From: Oscillospiraceae bacterium
GTDB taxonomy: Bacteria; Bacillota; Clostridia; Oscillospirales; Oscillospiraceae
Length of the DNA: 18,408 nt
NCBI GenBank assembly: GCA_017435245.1
Contig: JAFSFK010000132.1
Coordinates: 1-18,408, forward strand
Direction of reading: 5' to 3'
The notes beneath the pieces were generated by a model. That model saw only the letters and a program-made list of their open reading frames with translations. It ran no database searches and was not told where the DNA came from. Both the position numbers and the translations under genes were made by a program. Positions 1-9,900 of this stretch are shown here, one piece after another (position 1 is the stretch's first letter; each line of letters starts with the position of its first letter).

Positions 1-9
1 CACCCAAAG

Positions 10-54
10 GCTCCCTTGCCTAAAGGGAGCTGTCAAAAATCTTTGATTTTTGAC
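10..54. repeat. Tandem hairpin intergenic repeat
   Basis: Two adjacent perfect hairpins. The first is GCTCCCTT (10-17) pairing with AAGGGAGC (23-30) over a 5-base loop. The second is GTCAAAAATC (32-41) pairing with GATTTTTGAC (45-54) over a TTT loop. No ORF with a ribosome binding site covers it. The form matches the short, non-autonomous palindromic repeats seen between genes in gut Clostridia. That family link is from general familiarity and not from a search. It may continue beyond the left edge of the window. Confidence 0.7.
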
Positions 55-104
55 TGAGGGATTTGCAGCAATCGGCATCAGTATACGATAGATTTCGGCG
101 AATT

Positions 105-177
105 CGTACAGTATCCCCCCGACCCGGCTGTTGCCGGGCCACCCCCCTTTAGGCAAGGGGGGGCGTTGGCTTGTACG
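105..177. repeat. Nested palindromic repeat
   Basis: An outer 6-bp stem, CGTACA (105-110) with TGTACG (172-177), encloses two perfect hairpins: CCCGGC/GCCGGG (123-128 with 133-138, 4-base loop) and CCCCCCTT/AAGGGGGG (142-149 with 155-162, 5-base loop). As RNA it would fold into a three-way-junction-like structure. It lies downstream of the minus-strand operon's terminator. It is probably part of the same MITE-like mosaic as 10-54 and the 16-bp motif at 192-207. Confidence 0.6.
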
Positions 178-191
178 CCTAATCTTCTGCT

Positions 192-207
192 CGATAAACT
201 GGAATTT
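192..207 (-). repeat. 16-bp post-terminator motif, copy 1
   Basis: On the minus strand this reads AAATTCCAGTTTATCG. It begins 7 bases after the end of the terminator stem at 215-243, in the direction of transcription of the minus operon. Exact copies lie at 13620-13635 and 18179-18194. Its role is unknown; it may be the end of a short mobile repeat. Confidence 0.8.
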
Positions 208-214
208 AAAGCTT

Positions 215-243
215 AAAAATGCCGCCCTTTGGGCGGCATTTTT
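215..243 (-). terminator. Rho-independent terminator of the araC/surface-protein/GH2/lipoprotein operon
   Basis: A perfect 13-bp stem, AAAAATGCCGCCC (215-227) with GGGCGGCATTTTT (231-243), has a TTT loop. It begins 6 bases beyond the lipoprotein stop codon on the minus strand, and the A-run at 215-219 gives a U-tract in that direction. The symmetry would also allow function on the plus strand, but no plus-strand gene leads into it. Confidence 0.9.
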
Positions 244-249
244 GTGATG

Positions 250-2175
250 TCACTGTACAAAAGTAAACGTTTTCAGAACATATTCGTCACCAGTAGCAGG
301 CATCGCGCTGAGCTCATAGGTGTAGGTCTTACCCGCTTCCAGTTCCATCTCACCAATGTAGGCGGCAAAGGCTGCCAGGTTAAAGCTACGGGCAGTTTCC
401 CGAGCCTCGTAGTCGGTTCTTGCTGTCTCAAACTTATCCACTGGAGTAAACAGGGTCTGCTCCCAAGCCACCTCATCAGCTTCATCCTTGATCCGGATGG
501 TGGTGCTGATCAGGCGGTAGTTGGTCTCCACAGTGCCGGTGGTCATATAGGCCTTTCCGGTCTTGTCGTTATCAATGGTCACCCAGCACTCCGGCTGCTT
601 CCCTTCCAGCAGTTCCTTATTGGACAGGGGTACGTAGTAGTCCGTCAGCAGGGTCTGCAGTGTAAACTTCCGGTCAATGACCCAGGTGGTATTGGGCAGA
701 CTAAAGCTGATACCGTCACCCTGACCGTGCATAATGATATAGCTGGCATAAGGATCGATCTTACCCTCGGCATCCCGGAGGATCACCGGATCCTCGGCTA
801 CCAGACGAGTATGGTTGGCACTGCCTCCGGTCTCTTTATCGGTGTAGCGGGTGGTGGCGGCATCGCCCTTGTGAAGCAGTGCCAGACACTCCATCATAAT
901 TTCTTCGCTGTTGGCATCGTAGATCTGCTTGGTATCGGTAAGATCCTCTGCACCGGCATAGCCGCCTACCGCCAAGCCTCCGTCACCGGAGCCCTGGAGC
1001 ATATTGTGAGTCCACTGCCACTGCGTGGAGGGAGATACCCGCACCCAGGACCAGTACACGCCGCCGGAGCAGTCCACGCCCATATACATATCAAAATTGT
1101 CGTAACCCATTACGATCTGCTTGGTGAAGTCCTTTAGAGTGCCATCCTCATTGAAGCAATAGTTGAACCGCTCCAGAGGACTGCACTTGCCGGTATAAGG
1201 AATACCATAATAGGTCTCACCCACGATAAAGAACTGGTTGTGCAGCGAGCTGGTGGGATAAAGGAAACTGAGGTTTTCATCCACCGTCCACTCGATGGTT
1301 CCCTGGGCACGCATAGCCTGCTCCACGGTATTGCGCATCTGCTGTGCTTCTTCGCTGAGGAACTCAGTGCTATTGGTATTGTCACGCCAGCGGCAATCGG
1401 TGTAGGTCACATTTTCCTCCACACCTGCCAGCTGAGTAAAGAGCTTGCCGCCCTGCAGATTCATAGGACCGGAGAAAGTACACTGCTCCACAGTAACGTT
1501 CTTCAGTTCACCGCCCAGCAGACCAACCGTTGCGGAAGCTTCTGCCTCGATCCGCACAGCCGATTCGCTGAAGGAGAGGGTACCGCTTGCCGCCTTGCCC
1601 ACCAGACCACCGGCAACGGTCTTGCCGCTGACAGTCATACTGCCAGAAATCGCTGTGCACATATCCAGCTTGCCCTTGTTCTCACCAGCCAAAGCTCCTG
1701 CAAAGCCACTGTCTGCGGAAATGCTCACATTCTGCAGCTTCAGGCTGGCAACACCGCCCTCGTTCACACCGAAAAATCCGGTATAGCCGTCGGTGCCGGG
1801 GACAATGTTCAGATTTAAGATCACATAGCCCATACCGTCAAAGCTACCGGTAAAGGGCGCATCCTTTGTACCCACAGGGGTCCAGTCCGCACCTGCCATA
1901 TCCACATCCCACAGCAGCTCAAACTTGCCGTCGGGATGCTTTGCCATATTGGCAAGACCCTCGGCGGAATGGATCTGGTAAACACCCTTTTCATTGGGCT
2001 CCAGCTCATTGACCCCGGAGAAGTCCGGTTTGGTCTCTTCCTCCGCTTCTGCCAGGACAGGTGCCGTCTCTTCGATCTGCTCCAAAGGCTGGGTAGGCTC
2101 CGCCTCCTTGGGGGCGCAGGCGCACAGCAGCACGGTCACAGTCGCCAGCAGCAGTGCCATCAATCTTTTCATCAT
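250..2175 (-). CDS. Lipoprotein with GLUG-like repeats and a C-terminal NlpC/P60-like domain
   Basis: 641 residues. The N-terminus has basic residues, a hydrophobic stretch and a lipobox-like LCAC, so Cys20 is the likely lipidated residue and the protein should sit on the outer face of the membrane. A Glu/Pro-rich linker runs to about residue 60. Residues about 65-260 have the GLUG-domain pattern (FTGSFDGMGY at 108-117, then repeated G-L-x-G turns), a probable beta-solenoid. Residues about 320-480 resemble a papain-like NlpC/P60 hydrolase: GIPYTG at 324-329, DCSGGVYWSW at 368-377 with candidate nucleophile Cys369, and NHTRLV with candidate His455. The last ~100 residues look beta-rich and are unassigned. 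The start is well supported: AAGGAGGT at 2183-2190 is 7 bases upstream of the ATG, and a second ATG follows at once. Last gene of the operon, 29 bases after GH2. Peptidase activity is inferred from motifs only; a non-catalytic binding role is possible. Confidence 0.85.
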   Translation of the reverse strand: MMKRLMALLLATVTVLLCACAPKEAEPTQPLEQIEETAPVLAEAEEETKPDFSGVNELEPNEKGVYQIHSAEGLANMAKHPDGKFELLWDVDMAGADWTPVGTKDAPFTGSFDGMGYVILNLNIVPGTDGYTGFFGVNEGGVASLKLQNVSISADSGFAGALAGENKGKLDMCTAISGSMTVSGKTVAGGLVGKAASGTLSFSESAVRIEAEASATVGLLGGELKNVTVEQCTFSGPMNLQGGKLFTQLAGVEENVTYTDCRWRDNTNSTEFLSEEAQQMRNTVEQAMRAQGTIEWTVDENLSFLYPTSSLHNQFFIVGETYYGIPYTGKCSPLERFNYCFNEDGTLKDFTKQIVMGYDNFDMYMGVDCSGGVYWSWVRVSPSTQWQWTHNMLQGSGDGGLAVGGYAGAEDLTDTKQIYDANSEEIMMECLALLHKGDAATTRYTDKETGGSANHTRLVAEDPVILRDAEGKIDPYASYIIMHGQGDGISFSLPNTTWVIDRKFTLQTLLTDYYVPLSNKELLEGKQPECWVTIDNDKTGKAYMTTGTVETNYRLISTTIRIKDEADEVAWEQTLFTPVDKFETARTDYEARETARSFNLAAFAAYIGEMELEAGKTYTYELSAMPATGDEYVLKTFTFVQ

Positions 2176-2204
2176 AAGCGAACCTCCTTAGTGGTTCTTT
2201 CCCT

Positions 2205-3947
2205 TTAATCTTCAATCGCTGCCTTTCGGGCAACCACGCTGCGTACCCACGCCGGATCGAACTTAGGCATCCGGTCATAGGTGTAAAGACCGTTCTGCTC
2301 CTGCTCCACATCCGTCAGCTGGGTGTAGCACAGACCGAACATCTTATCGTTGTCCAGCAGAGCGTCGGTCAGGCCCTTGAACCGGGCCTTAAATTCTTCC
2401 TCAGAACGAACGGCGTTGCCATAACCCCAGCTCTTGCTTTTGTCATTTTCTTCTGCCGACCAGCGGATACCGCCGTACTCGCTGCAGAATACCGGCTCTC
2501 CGCCGTAGGTCTGACGGAATTCAAACCGTCCCCGATGGCTCTGGGGAGGATCAAACACCTCGTAGAGCTTATTTTCGGTCATCAGCAGATCATAGCGGCG
2601 CTTGAACTCCTCAGGATCCTGCTCATAATCGTGAATATCGTAAATATCCGTTTCCACGTGGAAGAAGCCGCTGGTATCGATACAGGGGCGGGAGGGGTCG
2701 ATGGCCTTGGTGACCCGGTAGATCTGCCGGATCACATCGTCATACTGGGGATGGTTCTTTTTATCCCAGGTCTCGTTGAAGGGGCACCAACCAATGATGC
2801 TGGGATGGTTCCGGTCACGGGCAATTTCTTCCATCCACTCCGGCAGAATGCTGTAAATAGACTCCGGTCTGCTATGGTCCAGACCCCAGCTGGGGTATTC
2901 TCCCCAAACCAGATAGCCCATTTTATCTGCGTGGTAAAGCCACCGTTCTTCAAAGATCTTCTCGTGGGCACGGGCTCCGTTGAAGCCCATATCCATCGCC
3001 ATACGGATATCCTTCGCAAGATCTGCATCTGTAGGTGCAGTATATACACCTTCAGGATAAAATCCCTGGTCCAAAATCAGCCGCTGGAATACAGATCTGC
3101 CATTGAAGATGAATTTTCCATCCTCCATACAGATGGTCCGCAGACCGAAATAGCTGGAAACACAGTCCTCGCCAAACTTCAGCTGCAGATCATACAGCCG
3201 ACCGGCACCCAACTCCCACAGATGGATCTCCGACAAAGGCAGGGTCAGCACCACCTCACCACCGGCATTTTCTGCCAGCGCAAAGCCAACCGCTCTGCCC
3301 TCGTAAAACGCCTCAATGGAAAGATTCTCTCTGCCCGCCAGTTCTGCGGTAACCGTCAGAATGCCCGCCTGGGCGTTGGTGTCGTACTTAACGCTCTTAA
3401 TGTAGGTCTTGGGAGTAAACTCCAGCCACACCGTTTGCCAGATACCGGTGGTACGGGTGTAGTAGCAGCCTCTGGATGCGTAGTCAATACACTGCTTGCC
3501 CCTGGGGATCCGTCCGTCCCGGACATCATCCCGGGCATAGACAGTGATCACATTCTCACCGGGCACCACCTGGGAGGTGATATCAAAACTGAAGGACACA
3601 AAACCGCCCTTGTGGCTGCCCACGGTCTTTCCGTTTACGAATACATCGCATTCATAGTCCACCGCACCAAAATGCAGCACCACTCTTTGATTGCACTGCG
3701 CCTCGGACAGGCACACCTTCTTTTGATACCATACACCCAGCATAAAATCCTTGTGCTCTACCCCGGAGAGCTTACTCTCCGGGCAGAAAGGCACTTGGAT
3801 GGAGCCGGACAAAACTGCATCCGCATTTTGCAGTCCCCGGGCGTCACCACTTCTGGCGTTGTCGATCTCAAATCCCCAAACGCCGTTTAAGTTCAGCCAG
3901 TTTTCCCGCTGGAACTGAGGCTTCGGATGTTCCGGTCTAAAAATCAT
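2205..3947 (-). CDS. Glycoside hydrolase family 2 enzyme, intracellular
   Basis: 580 residues, the three-domain size typical of short GH2 beta-glucuronidase/beta-galactosidase-like enzymes. The order seen is a sugar-binding jelly-roll (about 15-180, with VFVNGKTVGSHKGGF at 102-116 and TTGIWQTVWLE at 166-176), an immunoglobulin-like sandwich (about 180-275) and a TIM barrel (about 280-575). The acid/base is Glu392 in the N-E pair of FNETW, and the nucleophile is probably Glu490 in FCSEYGG. No signal peptide is visible, so it should act in the cytoplasm on imported glycosides. Retaining hydrolysis is the family mechanism; the substrate (galactoside, glucuronide, mannoside or other) cannot be assigned. 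An AGAGGA ribosome binding site lies at about 3956-3961. The gene starts 21 bases after the surface-protein stop and ends 29 bases before the lipoprotein, so co-transcription is likely. Confidence 0.93.
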   Translation of the reverse strand: MIFRPEHPKPQFQRENWLNLNGVWGFEIDNARSGDARGLQNADAVLSGSIQVPFCPESKLSGVEHKDFMLGVWYQKKVCLSEAQCNQRVVLHFGAVDYECDVFVNGKTVGSHKGGFVSFSFDITSQVVPGENVITVYARDDVRDGRIPRGKQCIDYASRGCYYTRTTGIWQTVWLEFTPKTYIKSVKYDTNAQAGILTVTAELAGRENLSIEAFYEGRAVGFALAENAGGEVVLTLPLSEIHLWELGAGRLYDLQLKFGEDCVSSYFGLRTICMEDGKFIFNGRSVFQRLILDQGFYPEGVYTAPTDADLAKDIRMAMDMGFNGARAHEKIFEERWLYHADKMGYLVWGEYPSWGLDHSRPESIYSILPEWMEEIARDRNHPSIIGWCPFNETWDKKNHPQYDDVIRQIYRVTKAIDPSRPCIDTSGFFHVETDIYDIHDYEQDPEEFKRRYDLLMTENKLYEVFDPPQSHRGRFEFRQTYGGEPVFCSEYGGIRWSAEENDKSKSWGYGNAVRSEEEFKARFKGLTDALLDNDKMFGLCYTQLTDVEQEQNGLYTYDRMPKFDPAWVRSVVARKAAIED

Positions 3948-3968
3948 GGTATAAATCCTCTTAAGTCG

Positions 3969-6900
3969 TTAGTTCTTGGCTTTCTTCTTCCGCAGCACTG
4001 CCACAAGGATCACGATCACCGCCAGCAGGACCGCTGCCCCGCTGCCACCGATGACCAGAGGCAGGCTAAGCTGTTTTTCTTCCTGCTGGGCATCGGATTC
4101 TTCCTCCTCAACCGCAGCCTCACCGCTGCCCATATACAACTGGCTAAGGGACTGCTCACCCCGAGTCAGCAGGAATCCGTCACCGGATGCCTCATAATTA
4201 TAAGGGCCAACGATCCAACGGGTAATGTCTTCATCCTGTAGCTTCACCTGGATCCTGGAATCGGCACCCAGGCCGTCACCGTGGATGCTGATGAACGCAT
4301 TGTTCACCAGAACCAGATCACCGCCGTCGTTGTCGTAAACGGTGGTGTTGCCGATGATCTCGTAAACACCGGGCAGGTAGGACTCGGTATCTTCACCTTC
4401 GTTGTTGAGGTAGACAGCCGCATTACCGCCCTTATCCTTATTGCCGGTGATCACAGTATCTGCCAGAGTCACACTGCCGTTGGCCCAGATCACGCTGGCG
4501 TGGCTCTTAGCCACATTGTCCTTGACGGTGCAGCCGTGCATCTGCAGCTGACCCTTCAGAGCGACATACGCAACACCGCCCATATCCGCAGCATTGTCAG
4601 TGATCGTGCAATCTACCAGCTTGGCCTTGCCGTAAGGATCAAAGCTGATTACGCCGCCGTTGCCGTTGGTGCTGCCGCCATCGATGGTGCAGTTCTCCAT
4701 ATACAGGTTGCCCTCACGGTAAACGCTGAAGCTGCCGCCCCGTTCGGTAGCGGTGTTATTTTCGAAGGTGCAGTTTTTAATGGTGGCATCCACATCGTAG
4801 GCGATCTCGATGGCACCGGCTCTGCCGTCGCAGGTGTTGCCGGTGACCTTCACGTTCTCCATCAGCAAGGTGGATTCGTTGTAAGTACGGATGGCCGCAG
4901 AGGAACGGGTCTTGATATCGGATTCGTTGACGATCTTGTTATCGCAGACCTCTGCGTCCTTGATGATCAGGCTCAGGTTGGAGTAGATACCTGCACCTGC
5001 GCCGTGGGAAATGTTTTCATTGATCTTGCCGCCGTAGATCTCCGCCGCACAGTTGTGCAGACGGATACCGCCGCCGCCGTTGGGAGCCAGGTTGCCCTTG
5101 ATCTCGCCGCCGTACATCATCAGCTTGCCCTGACCCTGAACCAGGATACCGCCGCCGGACTCATTACATTCATTATTCAGGATCTTCACATCGTCCCGCA
5201 GCTCCAGAATACCCGTCTCGCCACGGACACAGATACCGCCGCCGTTGTACTCGGTAATGTTGGATTCCACGCTGCCGCCGCTGAGCTTCACGGTGGCATT
5301 GGAGATGTACATACCGGCGCCTTCCTTCCCGGAAGTGTTCTTGCTGATGCTGCCGCCGGAAATGGTGGTGTCACCCACGATGGTCAGGCCGCCGCCCTGC
5401 ATCTTGGCATCATTTGCGGTAATGCTGCCGCCGGACATAGTCAGCTTGCCGTCCTTGCCCACATAGATGCCGCCGCCGCCCTTTCTGGCTGCGTTGCCGC
5501 TGATGGTGCCGCCGCTGAAGGTCAGGCTGGAGGTCTTATTGACGTAGATACCGCCACCATAATTGACAGCGATGTTATTGCTTACCGTACCGCCGGACAT
5601 CTGCATAGTACTTCCGGTCTGGATCATCACACCGCCGGAGGAACCCTTTGAAGTATTGCCGCTGATGCTGCCGCCGGTAAGGTAGACACGGCTGTTCTTT
5701 GCTGCCAGCACACCGCCGCAGATTTTTTCTGCCCGGTTCGTCAGGATCCTGCCGCCGCACAGGGTCAGCTTACCATTAGAGATATATATACCAGCGCCAT
5801 CGCCCTTTGCATAGTTCTCCTGGATGACACCGCCGGAGAACTTCACATCGGCGGAGCTTGCCAGAATGCCTGCACCGGAGCCATTACCCGCATTGTGAGA
5901 GATCTCACCGCCGGAGATGGTCAGGCTGCCCTTGGTGATATATACACCGGCTGCGTTGTTGGCCTTATTCTTGGTGATCTTACCGCCGGAGATCACGGCA
6001 TCCGTATCTCTCAGGCTCATACCGCCACAGGATCCGGTAGCGGTGTTTTCGCTGATCAGGCCGTCGGTCATATTGAACTTGCCGGAATCCACACGGACAC
6101 CTGCGCCGTCGGTCTTGGCCTTATTTCCGGAGATCTCACCGCCGGAGATGGTCAAACTGGCCTCTGCGGTCACAGTGGTCTTATCCTCAGCAAAGCGGTT
6201 GTTGGAGTAAATACCGCCGCCGCCCAGCTTAAAGGCATCGTTTCCCTTGATGATACCGCCCTTGACGGTCAGGGTGCCGCCGTTGTTGTAGACGCCGCCG
6301 CCCATGCCGCCCTTATTGGATTGGATCTCACCGCCGGAGATCTCAACCACGGACTGGGAGGAATAGATACCGCCACCGTTGCCTGTGGACTCGTTAAAGC
6401 GGATATAGCCGCCGCTGAGCTTGAAGGTGGAGTTTGCCACATACACACCGGCACCGTTGCCGCCGCCGATATTGGCGCTGATGAGGCCGCCGGACATAGT
6501 CACCTCACAGGAATTTGCATAGAAGCCTGCTGCGTTGCCGGCAGTATTCTTTACGATCCGGCCGTCGGTGATGGTGACGGTGCCGTTCTGTACACATACG
6601 CCGCCTACATCGCTTTCAGCCTTGTTCTCAGCGATCTCCGTGCCGGAGATGGTCAGCTTGCCGTCATCCATACGGATGCCGCCGCCCATCAGCCTGGAGC
6701 TGTTGCCGTAGATCTTGCCGCCACTGAGCTCCAGAACGGTCTCGGCAACCAGCTTACCGTCTTCAGCGGTACGGTTCTGGGTATAGATACCGCCACCGCC
6801 GCCACCGGACACATTGTCCTTGATCAGGCCGTCCGCCATACGGATGGTACCGCCCAGAGTGGCAACGCCGCCGCCCATACCGCTCGCCTTGTTATTGAGG

Positions 6901-9900
6901 ATCCAGCTCTTGCCGGACATTTCCATAGTTGCCTGGGCCAGGAACACACCTGCGCCCTTGCCGCCGGCCTGGTTGCCGGAGATCTGGCCGCCCTTGAAGT
7001 AGAAGGCAGCGCCGGACATATACACACCTGCGCCGTTGCCGGTACCGATGTTGCCGCTGACATTACCGCCGGTCATCGTCAGGTCACAGGTAGCCAAAAT
7101 GCCCGCTGCGTTGCTGCCGATGTTGCCGGAGACCTCGCCGCCGGAGATGGTGGCTTCACCGTCACCCAGCCGCAGACCGCCGGCTGCGCCCTCTTCCGTG
7201 CCGTTGCCGGAGACCTTGCCGCCGGTCATGGTGAACTTACCGGAATCCATACGGATACCGGAGCCATCCAGCTTGGAAATGTTGCCGCTGATCTCACCGC
7301 CGTCCAAGGACATAACTGCCTTGGTTCCGTCGGACGCATTCTTAATGGCGACACCGCCACCACCGCCTGCGGCAGAGGTATTCTCACTGATCTTACCGCC
7401 GGACATGGTGAAGGTACTGCCGTAGTTGTACACACCGGCGCCGCTGCCCTCTGCGGTGTTGCCGCTGATGGTGCCGCCGGTCATATTCATGGTGGATTTA
7501 CTCAGATACACTGCGCCGCCCTGCTTGCCTACGGTATTGCCGGAAATTTCACCGCCGTGGATCTCGATCAGAGAATTCTGCTGCACCACGATGGTACCGT
7601 TGCCTTCGGTGGCATTGCCGGTGATCTTGCCGCCATACAGGCGGAACGTGCCTTCCTTCAGGACGATCATTGCACCGGCACTGCCTGCATTGTCGCTGGC
7701 ATCGGTGTTACCGCCGCTGATCTTACCGGCATTCTGGCAGTCGCAGATATTCAAGGTGCTGCCTGCCACACGGATGATACGCAGGTCCTGGGCAGACTGG
7801 GTAATGCTATGGCCGTTGAGGCACAGGGTGATCTCCTGTCCGTCGCCCACATTCCAGGCCTTGCTCAGTACCACATCGGCAATCAGATAGTAATGGCCGT
7901 CTGCGGTAGGCAGGCTGGTCTGATTTGCCCATTCGGTCCACTGCACTTCCTCGTGACCGCACTCGTCGGGAGTATGGGCCTTGTGAACAGCATCGGGATG
8001 GACGATCATCCAAATCTGATCGCCCCGGAGTTCAAAGGTTCTGCCGTAAATATCGCTGACATAGCAGGAAATATTTTCTTCGTTTCCGCCGGTATGGACC
8101 ACTTCCTTGGGCATCTGTGCCGTGGTACCTGCACCGATCTTGGATTCGGCACTGAGATCCTCATGGCAGACCACCTGATCCTTACCCAGCAGCAGGTTGG
8201 ATGCAATGCCGCTGACGGTATTTCCGGTGATCTCCACCTTGCCGCTCAGCACCAGATGCTTGATGGTCTCATCGCTGACCTTATACAGCACATAGACACC
8301 TGCGCCGTTGGAGGTAGCTTCATTTTCGGTGATGGAAACATTCTTCAGCACCACCGCAGGGTCGGTACCCTGGAGGATCATACCGCCGCCGTTCTTGGCG
8401 TGGTTCTTGGTAATGCTGCCGCCGGTGATGTTGGCCTTTGCGCCGCTGCCTGCAGCGATGCCGCCGCCGGCGCTGTTATCAGCGTGGTTTTCGGTGATGA
8501 CGCCGCCTTCCATCTGGAAGGTGCCGTAAACATACACACCGCCGCCGTCTTTGGTGGCGATATTCTTCTCAATGCTGCCGTTTTTGAAATGGAAAGTGCC
8601 GTTGGATCCGATCACCGCTGCGCCGCCATCGATAGCCGTATTCTGGGAAATCTCACCGCCGGTCATCTCCACAACGCCCTTGTTGATGTACACACCGCCG
8701 CCGTTTCCGATTGCGGTATTGCCGCTGATCCGACCGTCGATGAACTTAAAGGTGGCATCACCGGTGACATATACACCTGCGCCGTGACCAACTGCGGTAT
8801 TTTCGCAGATCTCACCGCCGTACATTTCAAACAGGAAATCCTTCTGCACAACGATAATACCGTTGCCATCGGTGTGGTTGCCGGTAATAATGCCGTCATA
8901 CAGGCGGAAGGTACCGCCGTTTGTCAGCATAGCAGCACCTGCGTTGCCGGTATTGGCATCGTCGGTGGTCTTGCCGCCGGACAGCTTACCTGCAATATAA
9001 GCATCCCCATCCATATGAGCAGTACAATCGCAGATATTGACGGTGCTGCTGCCCACACGGAGCACACGCTGCCCCTCGGTCAGCTGGGTAATGTTATGAC
9101 CGTTCAGGCAGATGGTGATGTCCTTGCTGTCCCCTGCGTTCCAGGTTGCGGTCAGCTCCACATCGCTTACCAGATAATAGTGGCCGTCGCTGATGGGAAG
9201 CTTGTCGGTATAGTTCCAAGCCAGCCAGGTCACGCTGCTTTCGTGGCAGTGCTCATAACCCGGGGTGTTTGCGTGGGTAGAACCGCCTGCAGGCTTATCC
9301 AACACATAGATCACGCCATCTCTGTACTGGATCATCTTATTCGTGTCGTCGCTGGTATAGCAGCCCACCGTTGCGATGGTGGAATTCTTAGCCACGGCAG
9401 TGTCGTTATAAGCACCAACGCCGATGGCGGAGGTTTTATCGAGCTGATCTTCGATCATACACCGGCCGGCAGCGACTGTTGCATTGGACTCAGCAGCACC
9501 CATATGGTTGCCGGTGATATTCACGATGCCGCTGATGGTTACGCTATCCTTGACGCCCACGTAGATACCGGCGCCGCCTCTGTCGGTTTCCGCTGCGGTG
9601 TTTCCGGTAATGGTCACATTCTCCAGACGGACCTTATCGCCGGCCTTTTCCACAGAGATACCGCCGCCACGTAAAGCGCTGTTACCGGTGATGGTACCGC
9701 CGGTGATATTCACCACCGCATTGCTGTTGGTGATCAGACCGCCGCCATAGGCGTTTGCCCGGTTATTTGCGATGCTGCCATCGTACATATTAAAGGTCGC
9801 ACCTGCAACATATACACCGCCGCCATTGCCGGTTGCGGTATTTCCGGAGATCTCGCCGCCGTACATTTCAAACAGGGAATCCTTCTGCACAACGATAATA

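Noticed and set aside
2535..3890. 451-residue plus-strand open frame opposite GH2
   Set aside because: The minus strand encodes a full-length GH2 with both catalytic Glu residues; the antisense frame shows no recognisable domain and no clear ribosome binding site.
5895..9674. 1259-residue plus-strand open frame opposite the surface-protein gene
   Set aside because: It is a shadow of the repetitive Gly/Asn/Thr-rich coding sequence on the minus strand. It has no signal or domain logic of its own and mirrors the repeats of the real gene. The open frames at 10221-12449 and 4281-5651 are the same case.
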